Shown: in pieces, positions 42,872 through 52,159 of the stretch
Layout of the letters: each line of letters begins with the position of its first letter
How positions within the stretch are numbered: position 1 is the stretch's first letter
Source: Fusobacterium_C necrophorum
GTDB lineage: Bacteria; Fusobacteriota; Fusobacteriia; Fusobacteriales; Fusobacteriaceae
Strand: one strand, 5' to 3'
Length of the DNA stretch: 64,000 bases
Assembly: GCF_900104395.1 (NCBI RefSeq)
Contig: NZ_FMXX01000012.1
Notes under the pieces: generated by a model
The model's database searches: none
What the model was told of the DNA's origin: nothing
What the model saw: the letters and a program-made list of their open reading frames with translations, nothing else
Made by a program: the position numbers and the translations under genes

Positions 42872-43891
42872 ATGAAGAAAAAAAATATGGTAATGTCAGT
42901 TCTATGTTTAATTTTGAGTTTAATGTTAATGTCATGCGGTTTAAAAGAAGAAAAGATATCATCTGAACCATTGGAAATTAAGGTAAGTTATATTTTTAAA
43001 GAAAATGAACCTACACATATTGCTATGAAAGAAGCAACTGATGCTATTAATGAGAGATTGGAAGGAGAAGTCAAATTTGTTCTCTATCCTAATGGACAAT
43101 TACCAGTTTATAAGGATGGATTGCAACAAGTAGTGAGAGGTGCAAATTTTATTGATGTAGATGATTTAAGTTACATTGGAGACTATGTTCCTGAATTTAC
43201 AGCATTGGCGGGGCCAATGTTATATCAAAGTTATGCAGAATATGAAAAATTAATGCATACCCCTCTAGTAGAAGAATTAAAGAAAAAAGCAGAAGAAAAA
43301 GGAATTAAAGTATTATCTCTAGATTTTATCTTCGGCTTCCGAAGTATTATTAGTAATAAGGAAATTAAACATCCATCTGATTTAAAAGGAATGAAAATTA
43401 GAGTTCCAGGAAGTAAATTATTTATAGACACTTTGAATGCAATGGGAGCAAGTGCTGTTCCTATGTCATTTGGAGAAACAATTTCAGCCCTTCAACAAAA
43501 CGTTATTGATGGACTGGAAGGATCTTATGCAACGAATTATTTGACAAAGACATATGAATTAAGAAATAGGATGTCATTAACAAAACATTTTTTGGGGACA
43601 GCAGGAGTATATATTTCTACAAAAGTATGGGAAGGTTTGACAGAAGAACAGAGAAATATTATACAAGAAGAATTTGATAAGGCAGCTGTAAATAATAATC
43701 GAAGAATGCTAGAATTAGACCAAGAATTGATTGCGAATTTAGAAGCTGAAGGAGTTAAAATCAATGAGGTAAATTTAAGTGAATTTACAAAACTAGTGGT
43801 CCCAATTTATAAGAATATAGGGGTTTCTGATGAATTTTACAATAAAATGATGAAAGAAATTGAAGATATTCGAAAAATAAAAAACAAATAA
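42872..43891 (+). CDS. TRAP transporter solute-binding protein (DctP family)
   Basis: 339 residues with a lipoprotein signal (LSLMLMSCG). DctP signature: MKIRVPGSKLFIDTLNAMGASAVPMSFGE, then ALQQNVIDGLEGS. The Arg in KIRVPG is the usual carboxylate-binding residue. The ligand is unknown; placement with GDPD under a GlpP leader suggests a glycerophosphodiester or related anion, which is inference. Confidence 0.88.
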   Translation: MKKKNMVMSVLCLILSLMLMSCGLKEEKISSEPLEIKVSYIFKENEPTHIAMKEATDAINERLEGEVKFVLYPNGQLPVYKDGLQQVVRGANFIDVDDLSYIGDYVPEFTALAGPMLYQSYAEYEKLMHTPLVEELKKKAEEKGIKVLSLDFIFGFRSIISNKEIKHPSDLKGMKIRVPGSKLFIDTLNAMGASAVPMSFGETISALQQNVIDGLEGSYATNYLTKTYELRNRMSLTKHFLGTAGVYISTKVWEGLTEEQRNIIQEEFDKAAVNNNRRMLELDQELIANLEAEGVKINEVNLSEFTKLVVPIYKNIGVSDEFYNKMMKEIEDIRKIKNK

Positions 43892-43903
43892 GGGAGAATA
43901 TTT

Positions 43904-44362
43904 ATGAAGAAAATATTAATTAACTTAGAAGAGATTATAGCAGGAATTTTTCTTCTTATTACAGTATTTAGTGTCATAATCAATGTTTTTTTTCGTTCTA
44001 TAGGATTAGGGACTATATCTACCTCAGAAGAGATTGCAACATTATCGTTTGTATGGTCTGTTTATTTAGGTGCAGTGGCATGTTATAAAAGAAAGATGCA
44101 TATTGGAGTAGACATGTTGGTACAAATGTTGCCAGAAAAACAACAATATTTTTTTTCTTTGTTGATTGATATATTTTTAATAATTATTAATGGAGTAATA
44201 TTATATTTATCATATATTTTTATTACTAACTCTTACGACAAACCAACTCCTGTATTGGGAATATCGTCTAATTGGATTAATGTTGCTTTATTGATATCAT
44301 TTTTTTTGATAGAAATATATTCAATCCTATTTTTTATTCAAAATTTAAAAAAGGAAAATTGA
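43904..44362 (+). CDS. TRAP transporter small membrane subunit (DctQ family)
   Basis: 152 residues, four membrane segments, with the family's SEEIATLSFVWSVYLGAV stretch near residue 45. It couples DctP and DctM. Twelve bases separate it from each neighbour. Confidence 0.87.
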   Translation: MKKILINLEEIIAGIFLLITVFSVIINVFFRSIGLGTISTSEEIATLSFVWSVYLGAVACYKRKMHIGVDMLVQMLPEKQQYFFSLLIDIFLIIINGVILYLSYIFITNSYDKPTPVLGISSNWINVALLISFFLIEIYSILFFIQNLKKEN

Positions 44363-44374
44363 GGGGGGATAGGT

Positions 44375-45658
44375 GTGGAAAAATTATTGCCAATTTTAGT
44401 ACTTTTTATTTTATTTTTCTGTAATATACCTATTAGTTTTGCACTTTTTACATCAAGTCTATTTTACTTTATTTTTATTAATACAAATACTTATCCAGAT
44501 TTAATTTTACAAACTTTTATTAAAAGTGCAGAATCTTTTCCTCTTTTAGCGATCCCTTTTTTCATTATGGCGGGAGCTGTTATGAATTATTCTGGGATTA
44601 GTGCAAGGTTAATGGCAGTTGCAGAAGTTTTATCAGCTCATATGAAAGGAGGATTAGCTCAAGTTAATGTTTTACTAAGCACATTAATGGGAGGAATCTC
44701 GGGTTCCGCCAATGCAGATGCAGCTATGGAATGTAAAATATTAGTTCCAGAAATGGTAAAAAGAGGATATTCTAAAGAATTTTCAGCAGCTGTTACTGCT
44801 GCTTCATCTGCTATTACTCCTGTTATTCCTCCTGGAATTAATTTGATTATCTATTCTTTAATTGCGAATGTTTCTGTAGCAAAAATGTTTTTAGCTGGTT
44901 ATATTCCTGGAATTCTTATGTGTATTGGATTAATGATAACAGTGTATTTCATTTCTAAAAAAAGAAATTATAGACCAATACGTAAAGAAAGAGCTTCCGT
45001 CAAAGAAATCATATTTGAATTAAAAAAATCGTTTTGGGCACTATTTTTGCCTTTTGGAATTATTATGGGAATGAGAGCAGGATTTTTTACTCCAACAGAG
45101 GCAGGGGCTATTGCAGTCGTATATTGTGTATTAGTTGGTTTTTTTATATATAAAGAATTAAAAATTAGATATTTTTTAGAAATTATTCGTGAGACTGTAT
45201 ATGGGACAAGTAGTGTTATGTTTATTATTATTGGGGCTACTGTTTTTGGACAATATTTAAATTGGGAAAGAATACCGTATCTTATTGGAGAGTTTTTAGT
45301 CAATTTTACTGATAATAAGTATTTATTTTTAATTTTAGTAAATCTAATTTTATTATTTGTAGGGATGTTCATAGAGGGTGGGGCTGCTATGATTATTTTA
45401 GCCCCTTTATTAGTTCCTACAGCCTTACAATTAGGAATTGATCCTGTTCATTTTGGGATTATTATAATTGTAAATATTATGTTAGGAGGCTTAACTCCAC
45501 CATTTGGTTCCATGATGTTTTTAACTTGTTCAATTGTCAAAGTGGAAGTTAAAGATTTTATTCGTGAATCTATACCATTTATGATAGCACTTTTGGCAAT
45601 ATTAATGCTTGTAACCTTTGTACCAGGCCTGGTATTATTTTTACCTAAATTAATTTAA
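44375..45658 (+). CDS. TRAP transporter large permease subunit (DctM family)
   Basis: 427 residues, about twelve membrane segments. DctM markers: PLLAIPFFIMAGAVM, MGGISGSANADA, VTAASSAITPVIPPG and MLGGLTPPFGSM. GTG start with GAGGGGGGAT upstream. Na+-coupled uptake expected. Last gene of the GDPD-TRAP cassette; leader 2 follows. Confidence 0.9.
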   Translation: MEKLLPILVLFILFFCNIPISFALFTSSLFYFIFINTNTYPDLILQTFIKSAESFPLLAIPFFIMAGAVMNYSGISARLMAVAEVLSAHMKGGLAQVNVLLSTLMGGISGSANADAAMECKILVPEMVKRGYSKEFSAAVTAASSAITPVIPPGINLIIYSLIANVSVAKMFLAGYIPGILMCIGLMITVYFISKKRNYRPIRKERASVKEIIFELKKSFWALFLPFGIIMGMRAGFFTPTEAGAIAVVYCVLVGFFIYKELKIRYFLEIIRETVYGTSSVMFIIIGATVFGQYLNWERIPYLIGEFLVNFTDNKYLFLILVNLILLFVGMFIEGGAAMIILAPLLVPTALQLGIDPVHFGIIIIVNIMLGGLTPPFGSMMFLTCSIVKVEVKDFIRESIPFMIALLAILMLVTFVPGLVLFLPKLI

Positions 45659-45703
45659 AGTTATAATAGGACTTTAGAGAATAATTTCCCAAGCAAAAAT
45701 CAT

Positions 45704-45799
45704 TTGATTTTTGCTTTGAACTGAGGTATATAGGTAGTGAAACTATATGACAAGTAAAAGTGATTTATGGTAAAAGCGTTTTTATCGTGGTCTTTTTTT
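45704..45799 (+). promoter_or_regulatory. GlpP-type leader 2 ahead of glpF
   Basis: TTGATT (45704-45709), 17 bp, TATATA (45727-45732), leader ATGACAAGTAAAAGTGAT, and a terminator TTATGGTAAAAGC / GTTTTTATCGTGG (45764-45790) with TCTTTTTTT. It is roughly 85 percent identical by eye to leader 1 over 95 bases, so it is also a direct repeat flanking the GDPD-TRAP genes. Confidence 0.75.
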
Positions 45800-45831
45800 A
45801 CTTGCAATTAAAGAAGTGAAAGGAGAAAAAT

Positions 45832-46581
45832 ATGGAACCAATGTCAATGTATTTTGCCGAATTTGTTGGGACAGCGATGTTATTACTATTAGGAAATGGG
45901 GTAAATATGACTCTGAGTCTAAAGCATAGCTATGGAAAAGGCGGAGGTTGGATGTGTACTTGCTTCGGATGGGGAGTATCTGTTACTATGGCCGCTTATT
46001 TTGTAGGTTGGGCTAGTGGAGCGCATTTGAATCCGGCAGTCAGTTTAGCTTTAGCAGTAGCAGGAACTCTTGATTGGGCTTTATTACCAGGTTATATGAT
46101 TGCTCAAGTGTTAGGAGGAATTCTGGGAGCAACTTTGGCATACTTAACTTATAAGAGACAAATGGATGAAGAACCGGATGTGGGAACAAAGTTAGGAGTC
46201 TTTTCAACAGGACCTTCTATTGATGATGCAAAATGGAATGTAGTGACAGAAATTATTGGAACCGCCGTTTTAATGATTGGAATTTTAGCAATCGGTTATG
46301 GTCAAAATCAAATGCCGGCAGGAATTGGACCGGTTGTTGTCGGTTTACTAATTATGGTTATCGGATTAGGATTGGGAGGAGCAACAGGGTTTGCTATCAA
46401 TCCCGCAAGAGATTTAGGACCGAGAATTGCTCATGCTATTTTACCGATTAAGGGAAAAGGGGATTCCAACTGGAAGTATGCTTGGATTCCGGTAGTAGGT
46501 CCGTTGATTGGCGGAGTAGTAGGAACATTGATTTTTAAATTTTTATGTCAAATGACCCAAGTGTGTCCGGTGTTAAACTAA
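45832..46581 (+). CDS. glpF: Glycerol uptake facilitator
   Basis: Aquaglyceroporin for glycerol diffusion. 249 residues, six membrane helices, the two pore motifs HLNPAVSLAL and FAINPARDLGPR with the selectivity-filter Arg, and the GlpF-type Asp after it. Twelve bases before glpK; both under leader 2. Confidence 0.94.
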   Translation: MEPMSMYFAEFVGTAMLLLLGNGVNMTLSLKHSYGKGGGWMCTCFGWGVSVTMAAYFVGWASGAHLNPAVSLALAVAGTLDWALLPGYMIAQVLGGILGATLAYLTYKRQMDEEPDVGTKLGVFSTGPSIDDAKWNVVTEIIGTAVLMIGILAIGYGQNQMPAGIGPVVVGLLIMVIGLGLGGATGFAINPARDLGPRIAHAILPIKGKGDSNWKYAWIPVVGPLIGGVVGTLIFKFLCQMTQVCPVLN

Positions 46582-46593
46582 GGGAGGTTTTTT

Positions 46594-48093
46594 ATGAAAT
46601 ATATTATAGCATTAGATCAGGGGACTACAAGTTCTAGAGCAATTTTATTTGATGAAAATCAAAGTATCGTGGGAGTGGCACAAAAAGAATTTACTCAATA
46701 CTATCCGAAAGAGGGTTGGGTAGAGCATGATCCTATGGAAATTTGGTCCAGTCAAAGCGGAGTTTTGGCTGAAGTGATTGCAAGAGCAGGAATTACACAA
46801 CATGATATTATTGCGATTGGAATTACCAACCAAAGAGAAACGACGATTGTATGGGATAAAAATACAGGGAAACCGGTGTATAATGCAATTGTGTGGCAAT
46901 GTCGAAGAACTGCTAAAATTTGTGATGAATTGAGAAAAATAGATGGTTTGGAAGAATATATCAAAGACAGTACCGGTTTGGTTTTAGATGCTTATTTCTC
47001 CGGAACAAAAATCAAATGGATTTTAGATAATGTGGAAGGGGCAAGAGAAAAAGCGGAAAAAGGAGATTTACTTTTTGGAACGGTAGATACTTGGTTAATT
47101 TGGAATTTAACACATGGAGAGGTACATGCCACAGACTATACCAATGCTTCCAGAACTATGTTGTATAATATCAAAGAATTAAAATGGGATGAAAGATTAT
47201 TACAAGAGTTGGGAATTCCAAAACAAATGTTGCCGGACGTTCGGGATTCCAGTGGAAACTATGGATATGCAAATTTAGGAGGAACAGGGGGACATCGAGT
47301 TCCGATTGCAGGAGTTGCGGGAGACCAGCAATCCGCTTTGTTCGGACAAGCTTGTTTTAATGAAGGAGAATCGAAAAATACTTATGGAACTGGATGTTTC
47401 TTATTGATGAATACCGGAGAAAAATTTGTAAAGAGTAACAATGGATTGGTAACAACCATTGCCATTGGATTGAATGGAAAAGTTCAATATGCTTTGGAAG
47501 GAAGTATTTTTATCGGAGGAGCCAGTGTACAATGGTTACGAGATGAATTGCGATTGGTCAACGAATCGAAAGATACGGAATACTTCGCTAGAAAAGTAAA
47601 AGACAATGGAGGAGTTTATGTGGTTCCGGCCTTTGTAGGATTGGGAGCACCTTATTGGGATATGTATGCCAGAGGAGCTATCCTGGGACTTACAAGAGGA
47701 GCGAATAAAAACCATATTATTCGAGCTACTTTGGAATCCATTGCTTATCAAACAAGAGATGTATTGGAAGCGATGCAGGAGGATTCCGGAATTCAATTGG
47801 CGGAATTGAAAGTCGACGGTGGAGCTGCTGCCAATAATTTCTTAATGGAATTTCAAGCAGATATCTTAGGAACTAAGGTACGACGACCGGTTGTTTTGGA
47901 AACAACTGCTTTAGGGGCTGCTTATTTGGCAGGTTTGGCAGTAGGTTTCTGGGAAAGCAAGGAAGAGATTAAAGGAAAATGGATTTTGGATCAAGAATTT
48001 GTTCCTAACATGGAGGAAAAAGAAAAGGAAAAGAAATATCGAGGTTGGAAGAAAGCGGTATCCAGAGCAAGAGAATGGGAAGAACAAGACTAA
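46594..48093 (+). CDS. glpK: Glycerol kinase
   Basis: 499 residues. FGGY kinase with ALDQGTTSSRAILFD, GITNQRETT, DTWLIWNLT, GDQQSALFGQ and a C-terminal KVDGGAAANNF. It contains GxTxGxxxxH-type residues around GLTRGANKNH. Full length. Produces glycerol 3-phosphate, the GlpP effector. Confidence 0.96.
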   Translation: MKYIIALDQGTTSSRAILFDENQSIVGVAQKEFTQYYPKEGWVEHDPMEIWSSQSGVLAEVIARAGITQHDIIAIGITNQRETTIVWDKNTGKPVYNAIVWQCRRTAKICDELRKIDGLEEYIKDSTGLVLDAYFSGTKIKWILDNVEGAREKAEKGDLLFGTVDTWLIWNLTHGEVHATDYTNASRTMLYNIKELKWDERLLQELGIPKQMLPDVRDSSGNYGYANLGGTGGHRVPIAGVAGDQQSALFGQACFNEGESKNTYGTGCFLLMNTGEKFVKSNNGLVTTIAIGLNGKVQYALEGSIFIGGASVQWLRDELRLVNESKDTEYFARKVKDNGGVYVVPAFVGLGAPYWDMYARGAILGLTRGANKNHIIRATLESIAYQTRDVLEAMQEDSGIQLAELKVDGGAAANNFLMEFQADILGTKVRRPVVLETTALGAAYLAGLAVGFWESKEEIKGKWILDQEFVPNMEEKEKEKKYRGWKKAVSRAREWEEQD

Positions 48094-48099
48094 AATTGC

Positions 48100-48207
48100 T
48101 TGACTTTTCAAAAAAAATGCGGTATAAATATCATAGAATAAACTGACTAGAGAGAAAGTGGGTCAAGCAATGAAGGGATTTCCCTTTATTTCTTGTCCCC
48201 TTTTTTA
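48100..48207 (+). promoter_or_regulatory. GlpP-type leader 3 ahead of the glycerol-3-phosphate dehydrogenase genes
   Basis: TTGACT (48100-48105), 17 bp, TATAAA (48123-48128). The leader ACTGACTAGAGAGAAAGTGGGTC shares GAC.AG...AAAGTG..TC with leaders 1 and 2. A compound hairpin ends in CCCCTTTTTT (GGG-CAAG / CTTG-CCC outer stem; AAGGGA / TCCCTT inner stem). More diverged than the other two. Confidence 0.6.
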
Positions 48208-48228
48208 TTGTCAAAAAGGGAGGATACA

Positions 48229-49662
48229 ATGGTTGATGTAGCAATTATTGGAACAGGAATCATGGGTTCAAGTTTGGCTTATGAATTGGCAAAATATCAA
48301 GTAAGTATAGTGTTACTTGACAAAGAACATGATGTTTCCAATGGAACAACAAAGGCAAATTCAGCAATAGTGCATGCCGGATACGATGCAAAGGAAGGAA
48401 GCCTGATGGCAAAGTATAATGTGTGGGGAAATGCTTTATATGAGAATTTGTGTAAGGAAGTGGATGCTCCTTACAAAAGAACCGGTTCTTATGTATTGGC
48501 TTTCTCGGAAGAAGATAGAAAACATCTGGACATGTTATATCAAAGAGGGATTGCCAACGGAGTGCCTGAAATGAAAATCTTGGAACGAGATGAAGTTTTG
48601 GCAAGGGAACCGAATCTCTCAACGGAAGTCGTAGCAGCATTATATGCAGGAACTGCAGGGATTACAGGACCATGGGAATTGGCCATTAAATTGGTAGAAA
48701 ATGCAATGGAAAATGGAGCGGATCTACTATTGGATGCAGAAGTGACAAAGATTGAAAATATGGGCGGACACTATCGAATTACAACAAAAGATGGTAGAAA
48801 AGTGGAAGCGAAGGTTGTTGTGAATGCTGCCGGAGTTTATGCGGATAAAATTAATAATATGGTCAGCTCCGATTCTTTTAAAATTATTCCAAGAAAAGGG
48901 GAATATTATATTTTAGATAAGGTACAGGGAAATTTAACAAACAGTGTTATTTTCCAATGCCCAAATGAAATGGGAAAAGGGATTTTAGTGGCTCAAACGG
49001 TACACGGAAATATTATTGTAGGACCAACCGCTTTGGATGTGAATGATAAAGAAGATCTTTCAAACACTTTAGGTGGTTTTGAAAGTATCCGAAAGGCAGC
49101 AAGCAAAAGTATCAAAGATATTAACTACCGGGATAATATTCGAAACTTTGCAGGACTTCGAGCAGAGGCGGATACAGGAGATTTTATCTTAGGAGAAAGC
49201 AAAGATGCGAAAGGTTTCTTCAATATGGCGGGAACCAAATCCCCGGGCTTGACTTCGGCACCTGCTATGGCTTTGGACTTATCCAAGATGATTTTAGAAT
49301 ATTTGGGAAAAGTGGAAAAGAAAGTTGAGCATATTAAGAATAGAAAACATCCTCATTTTATGGAATTAAGTGCCGAAGAGAAAGCAGCTTTAATTGCAAA
49401 AGATTCTCGATATGGAAGAATTATCTGTCGATGTGAAAATATTACGGAAGGGGAAATTGTAGATACGATTCATAGAAAAGCGGGAGGAAGAACCTTAGAC
49501 GGTATTAAGAGAAGATGTCGACCGGGAGCAGGGCGATGTCAAGGGGGATTCTGCGGACCGAGAGTTTTAGAAATTCTAGCCAGAGAATTACAGGTACGAC
49601 CGGATGAAATTGTACAGGATAAAAAAAGCGGATATATTTTGACCGGAGAAACAAAAAGATAG
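48229..49662 (+). CDS. FAD-dependent glycerol-3-phosphate dehydrogenase, GlpA-like with [2Fe-2S] domain
   Basis: Oxidises glycerol 3-phosphate to dihydroxyacetone phosphate. 477 residues from ATG 48229 (AAAGGGAGGA upstream; earlier frame lies in the leader terminator). FAD motif IIGTGIMGSSLA at the start, DAO domain to about 385, then a BFD-like iron-sulfur domain: RIICRCENITEGEIVD and later CRPGAGRCQGGFCGP. Encoded with two partners typical of anaerobic, non-quinone versions. Confidence 0.9.
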   Translation: MVDVAIIGTGIMGSSLAYELAKYQVSIVLLDKEHDVSNGTTKANSAIVHAGYDAKEGSLMAKYNVWGNALYENLCKEVDAPYKRTGSYVLAFSEEDRKHLDMLYQRGIANGVPEMKILERDEVLAREPNLSTEVVAALYAGTAGITGPWELAIKLVENAMENGADLLLDAEVTKIENMGGHYRITTKDGRKVEAKVVVNAAGVYADKINNMVSSDSFKIIPRKGEYYILDKVQGNLTNSVIFQCPNEMGKGILVAQTVHGNIIVGPTALDVNDKEDLSNTLGGFESIRKAASKSIKDINYRDNIRNFAGLRAEADTGDFILGESKDAKGFFNMAGTKSPGLTSAPAMALDLSKMILEYLGKVEKKVEHIKNRKHPHFMELSAEEKAALIAKDSRYGRIICRCENITEGEIVDTIHRKAGGRTLDGIKRRCRPGAGRCQGGFCGPRVLEILARELQVRPDEIVQDKKSGYILTGETKR

Positions 49663-49676
49663 GGAGGACGACGATT

Positions 49677-50993
49677 ATGAAATATGATGTAGTAGTAGTT
49701 GGAGGAGGCCCTGGAGGGCTTGCCGCAGCCATAGAAGCAAAGAAAAATGGAATTGAGAGTATTTTAGTCATTGAAAGAGCAAAAGAATTAGGTGGAATTT
49801 TACAACAATGCATTCATAATGGCTTTGGTTTGCATGAATTCAAAGAAGAATTGACCGGACCGGAATATGCAGGAAGGTTTATTGATCAATTGTTGGAAAT
49901 GAACATTGAATATAAATTGGATACTATGGTATTGGATGTCACAGACAAAAAAGAGATACATGCTATCAACAGCAAAGACGGTTATATGGTGATTGAGGCG
50001 AAGGCAGTGATTTTTTCTATGGGATGCCGAGAAAGAACAAGAGGAGCCATCTCAATTCCGGGGGATAGACCTGCGGGAGTTTTTACAGCGGGAGCGGCTC
50101 AAAGATATATCAATATGGAAGGGTATATGGTTGGGAAACGAGTTGTTATTTTAGGATCCGGAGATATTGGACTTATCATGGCAAGACGTTTAACCTTAGA
50201 GGGAGCGGAAGTTTTGGCGGTGGCAGAATTGATGCCTTTCTCCGGAGGATTGACACGAAATATTGTACAATGTTTAGAAGATTATAACATTCCTTTATAT
50301 TTGAGTCATACTGTCATTGACATTCAGGGAAAAGATAGGGTTCAAAAAGTGATTTTGGCGAAAGTAGATGAAAATAGACAGGCGATTCCGGGAACGGAAA
50401 TTGAATATGAATGTGATACCTTATTGCTTTCCGTCGGATTGATTCCTGAAAATGATATTTCTCGGAAAACGGGAGTGGAAATGGATCGAAGAACCAATGG
50501 TCCGATTGTAAATGAAATGATGGAAACAAGTGTTCCGGGAATTTTCGCCTGCGGGAATGTTGTCCATGTACATGACTTGGTAGATTTTGTAAGTGGAGAA
50601 GCAAGAAAAGCCGGAAAAGCGGCTGCAAAATATATCAAAGGAGAAGTTTCAGAGGGAGAGTACATCTTCTTGAAAAATGGAAATGGAATCAGCTATACCG
50701 TTCCTCAAAAAGTAAGAATGGTAAATGTAGAGAAAACTTTGGAAGTTTTTATGAGGGTAAATCGAATTTTTAAAGAAGTTAGATTGGAAGTAAAAGCGGG
50801 AGAAGAGGTTTTAATGTCTTGGAAGAAAAATCACATGGCTCCCGGAGAAATGGAAAGGATTATGATTCCCAAGGCAAAATTGGAACAGGCACAAGGGAAA
50901 GAAATTGTTGTAGAAGTGGTAGAAGGAAGACAAATTATTGCTTGCACAAGTTATGATAATTGTACAGAGGAAGCAGTTGGAGGTGCAAAATAA
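49677..50993 (+). CDS. NAD(P)/FAD-dependent oxidoreductase, partner of the GlpA-like enzyme
   Basis: 438 residues with FAD motif VVGGGPGGLAAA, a redox LQQCIHNG segment, CRERTRGAISIPGDRPAG, second dinucleotide motif VILGSGDIGLI and GIFACGNVVHVHDLVD. It probably passes electrons between the GlpA-like subunit and NAD(P) or ferredoxin. The stop codon's last base is the first base of the next start (TAATG). Confidence 0.88.
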   Translation: MKYDVVVVGGGPGGLAAAIEAKKNGIESILVIERAKELGGILQQCIHNGFGLHEFKEELTGPEYAGRFIDQLLEMNIEYKLDTMVLDVTDKKEIHAINSKDGYMVIEAKAVIFSMGCRERTRGAISIPGDRPAGVFTAGAAQRYINMEGYMVGKRVVILGSGDIGLIMARRLTLEGAEVLAVAELMPFSGGLTRNIVQCLEDYNIPLYLSHTVIDIQGKDRVQKVILAKVDENRQAIPGTEIEYECDTLLLSVGLIPENDISRKTGVEMDRRTNGPIVNEMMETSVPGIFACGNVVHVHDLVDFVSGEARKAGKAAAKYIKGEVSEGEYIFLKNGNGISYTVPQKVRMVNVEKTLEVFMRVNRIFKEVRLEVKAGEEVLMSWKKNHMAPGEMERIMIPKAKLEQAQGKEIVVEVVEGRQIIACTSYDNCTEEAVGGAK

Positions 50994-51337
50994 TGAAAAA
51001 GGAAATGATATGTATTGTATGTCCTGTGGGATGTCATTTGACAGTGGACACAGAAACTTTGGAAGTAACCGGAAACAGTTGCCCCAGAGGAGAAAAATAT
51101 GGAAGAGAAGAATTGACAAATCCGAAACGAGTTATCACTTCCACCGTTTGTATTGAAGGAGCGGAAGATAGAAGATGCCCGGTAAAAACCAATGATTCGA
51201 TTCCGAAGGGATTAAATTTTGCATGTATGGAAGAATTAAAGAAAGTGGTTCTGCATTCTCCCGTAAAAAGAGGAGATGTTGTTATTCGAAATGTATTAAA
51301 TACAGGAGTCGATGTCGTGGCAACCAAAGACATGTAG
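50993..51337 (+). CDS. DUF1667 protein, third subunit of the glycerol-3-phosphate dehydrogenase locus
   Basis: 114 residues with four N-terminal cysteines (CIVCPVGCH ... NSCPRG) and CPVKTN later, matching DUF1667. The cysteines could hold an iron-sulfur cluster. Such proteins consistently follow GlpA-like and FAD oxidoreductase genes in anaerobes. Overlap with the previous gene by 1 base implies coupling. Confidence 0.85.
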   Translation: MKKEMICIVCPVGCHLTVDTETLEVTGNSCPRGEKYGREELTNPKRVITSTVCIEGAEDRRCPVKTNDSIPKGLNFACMEELKKVVLHSPVKRGDVVIRNVLNTGVDVVATKDM

Positions 51338-51345
51338 GGAGCTCA

Positions 51346-51374
51346 TTGCTTTTTTTCGAAAATAATGCTATAAT
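51346..51374 (+). promoter_or_regulatory. Ecotin gene promoter
   Basis: TTGCTT (51346-51351), 17 bp, TATAAT (51369-51374) with TGC before it. Confidence 0.65.
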
Positions 51375-51400
51375 CCTTTCAGAAAAAAAGGAGGTTCATT

Positions 51401-51880
51401 ATGAAAAAATGTATTTATGCTATCGGCTTACTGTTTTCTTTTTCCGTCAGTGTTTTTGCAATGCAGCATCCGGATATGAACTTGGAAATATATCCTAAGG
51501 CAAAACAAGGCATGAAGAAGGTTGTGTATCTTTTAGAGAAAAAAGAAAAAGAAGAAGACTATAAATTGGAAATAAAATTTGGAAAAGACCTTGTTGTAGA
51601 TGATAATCTTCATCACTTTTTAGGAGGAAAGCTGGAAGAGAAAGATGTAAAAGGTTGGGGCTATCCTTATTACATTTTTTCAGGAGATTCTCAAATGGCA
51701 CAAACTTTAATGGCGTTTCCTTTAGGAAGTGAACGAGAAAAAAGAGTATATTATCCCACAGCTACGAAAATATTGCCTTATCATTCAAAACTTCCTTTGG
51801 TTTTATATGTTCCGGAAGATGTGAAGGTAGAAGTATCTCTTTGGAATCGAATGCAGGAAATCAAAGAAGTTTCTCGTTAA
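51401..51880 (+). CDS. eco: Ecotin-family periplasmic serine protease inhibitor
   Basis: 159 residues with signal peptide MKKCIYAIGLLFSFSVSVFA. Ecotin core: YPKAKQGMKKVVYLL, NLHHFLGGKLEEKDVKGWGYPYYIF, then the reactive loop QTLMAFPLG and SKLPLVLYVPED. By alignment with E. coli ecotin (TMMACP), P1 is Leu and P1' Met. Both cysteines of the E. coli loop disulfide are replaced (Asp, Phe). It should block host chymotrypsin/elastase-like proteases. Monocistronic, with own terminator. Confidence 0.88.
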   Translation: MKKCIYAIGLLFSFSVSVFAMQHPDMNLEIYPKAKQGMKKVVYLLEKKEKEEDYKLEIKFGKDLVVDDNLHHFLGGKLEEKDVKGWGYPYYIFSGDSQMAQTLMAFPLGSEREKRVYYPTATKILPYHSKLPLVLYVPEDVKVEVSLWNRMQEIKEVSR

Positions 51881-51920
51881 TGGAATGAAATAACAGTTAA
51901 AAAAGTAAGGACATGAGAAG

Positions 51921-51966
51921 ATGATGTTGATTGAAAGAGAATCAATTGACATCATTTTTTCTTTTT
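51921..51966 (+). terminator. Terminator after ecotin gene
   Basis: ATGATGT..ATTGA / TCAAT..ACATCAT long stem with a 2-base internal loop, then six T and a further T-run. Confidence 0.75.
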
Positions 51967-52159
51967 ATCAAAATTTAAATCCTTTTTTATAAGTATGCAT
52001 GTTTCGTGGTACGATGTTATAAAACTATACTAATATCTATGTAATAAAAAGTTATAAATGTTATGAAAATTATATTTTTAATAAATTTTCTATACAAAAT
52101 ATAAAAATATAGTACAATATAATAAAGAAAAGGAATTTATAAAAAAGAAGGGGATTAAT

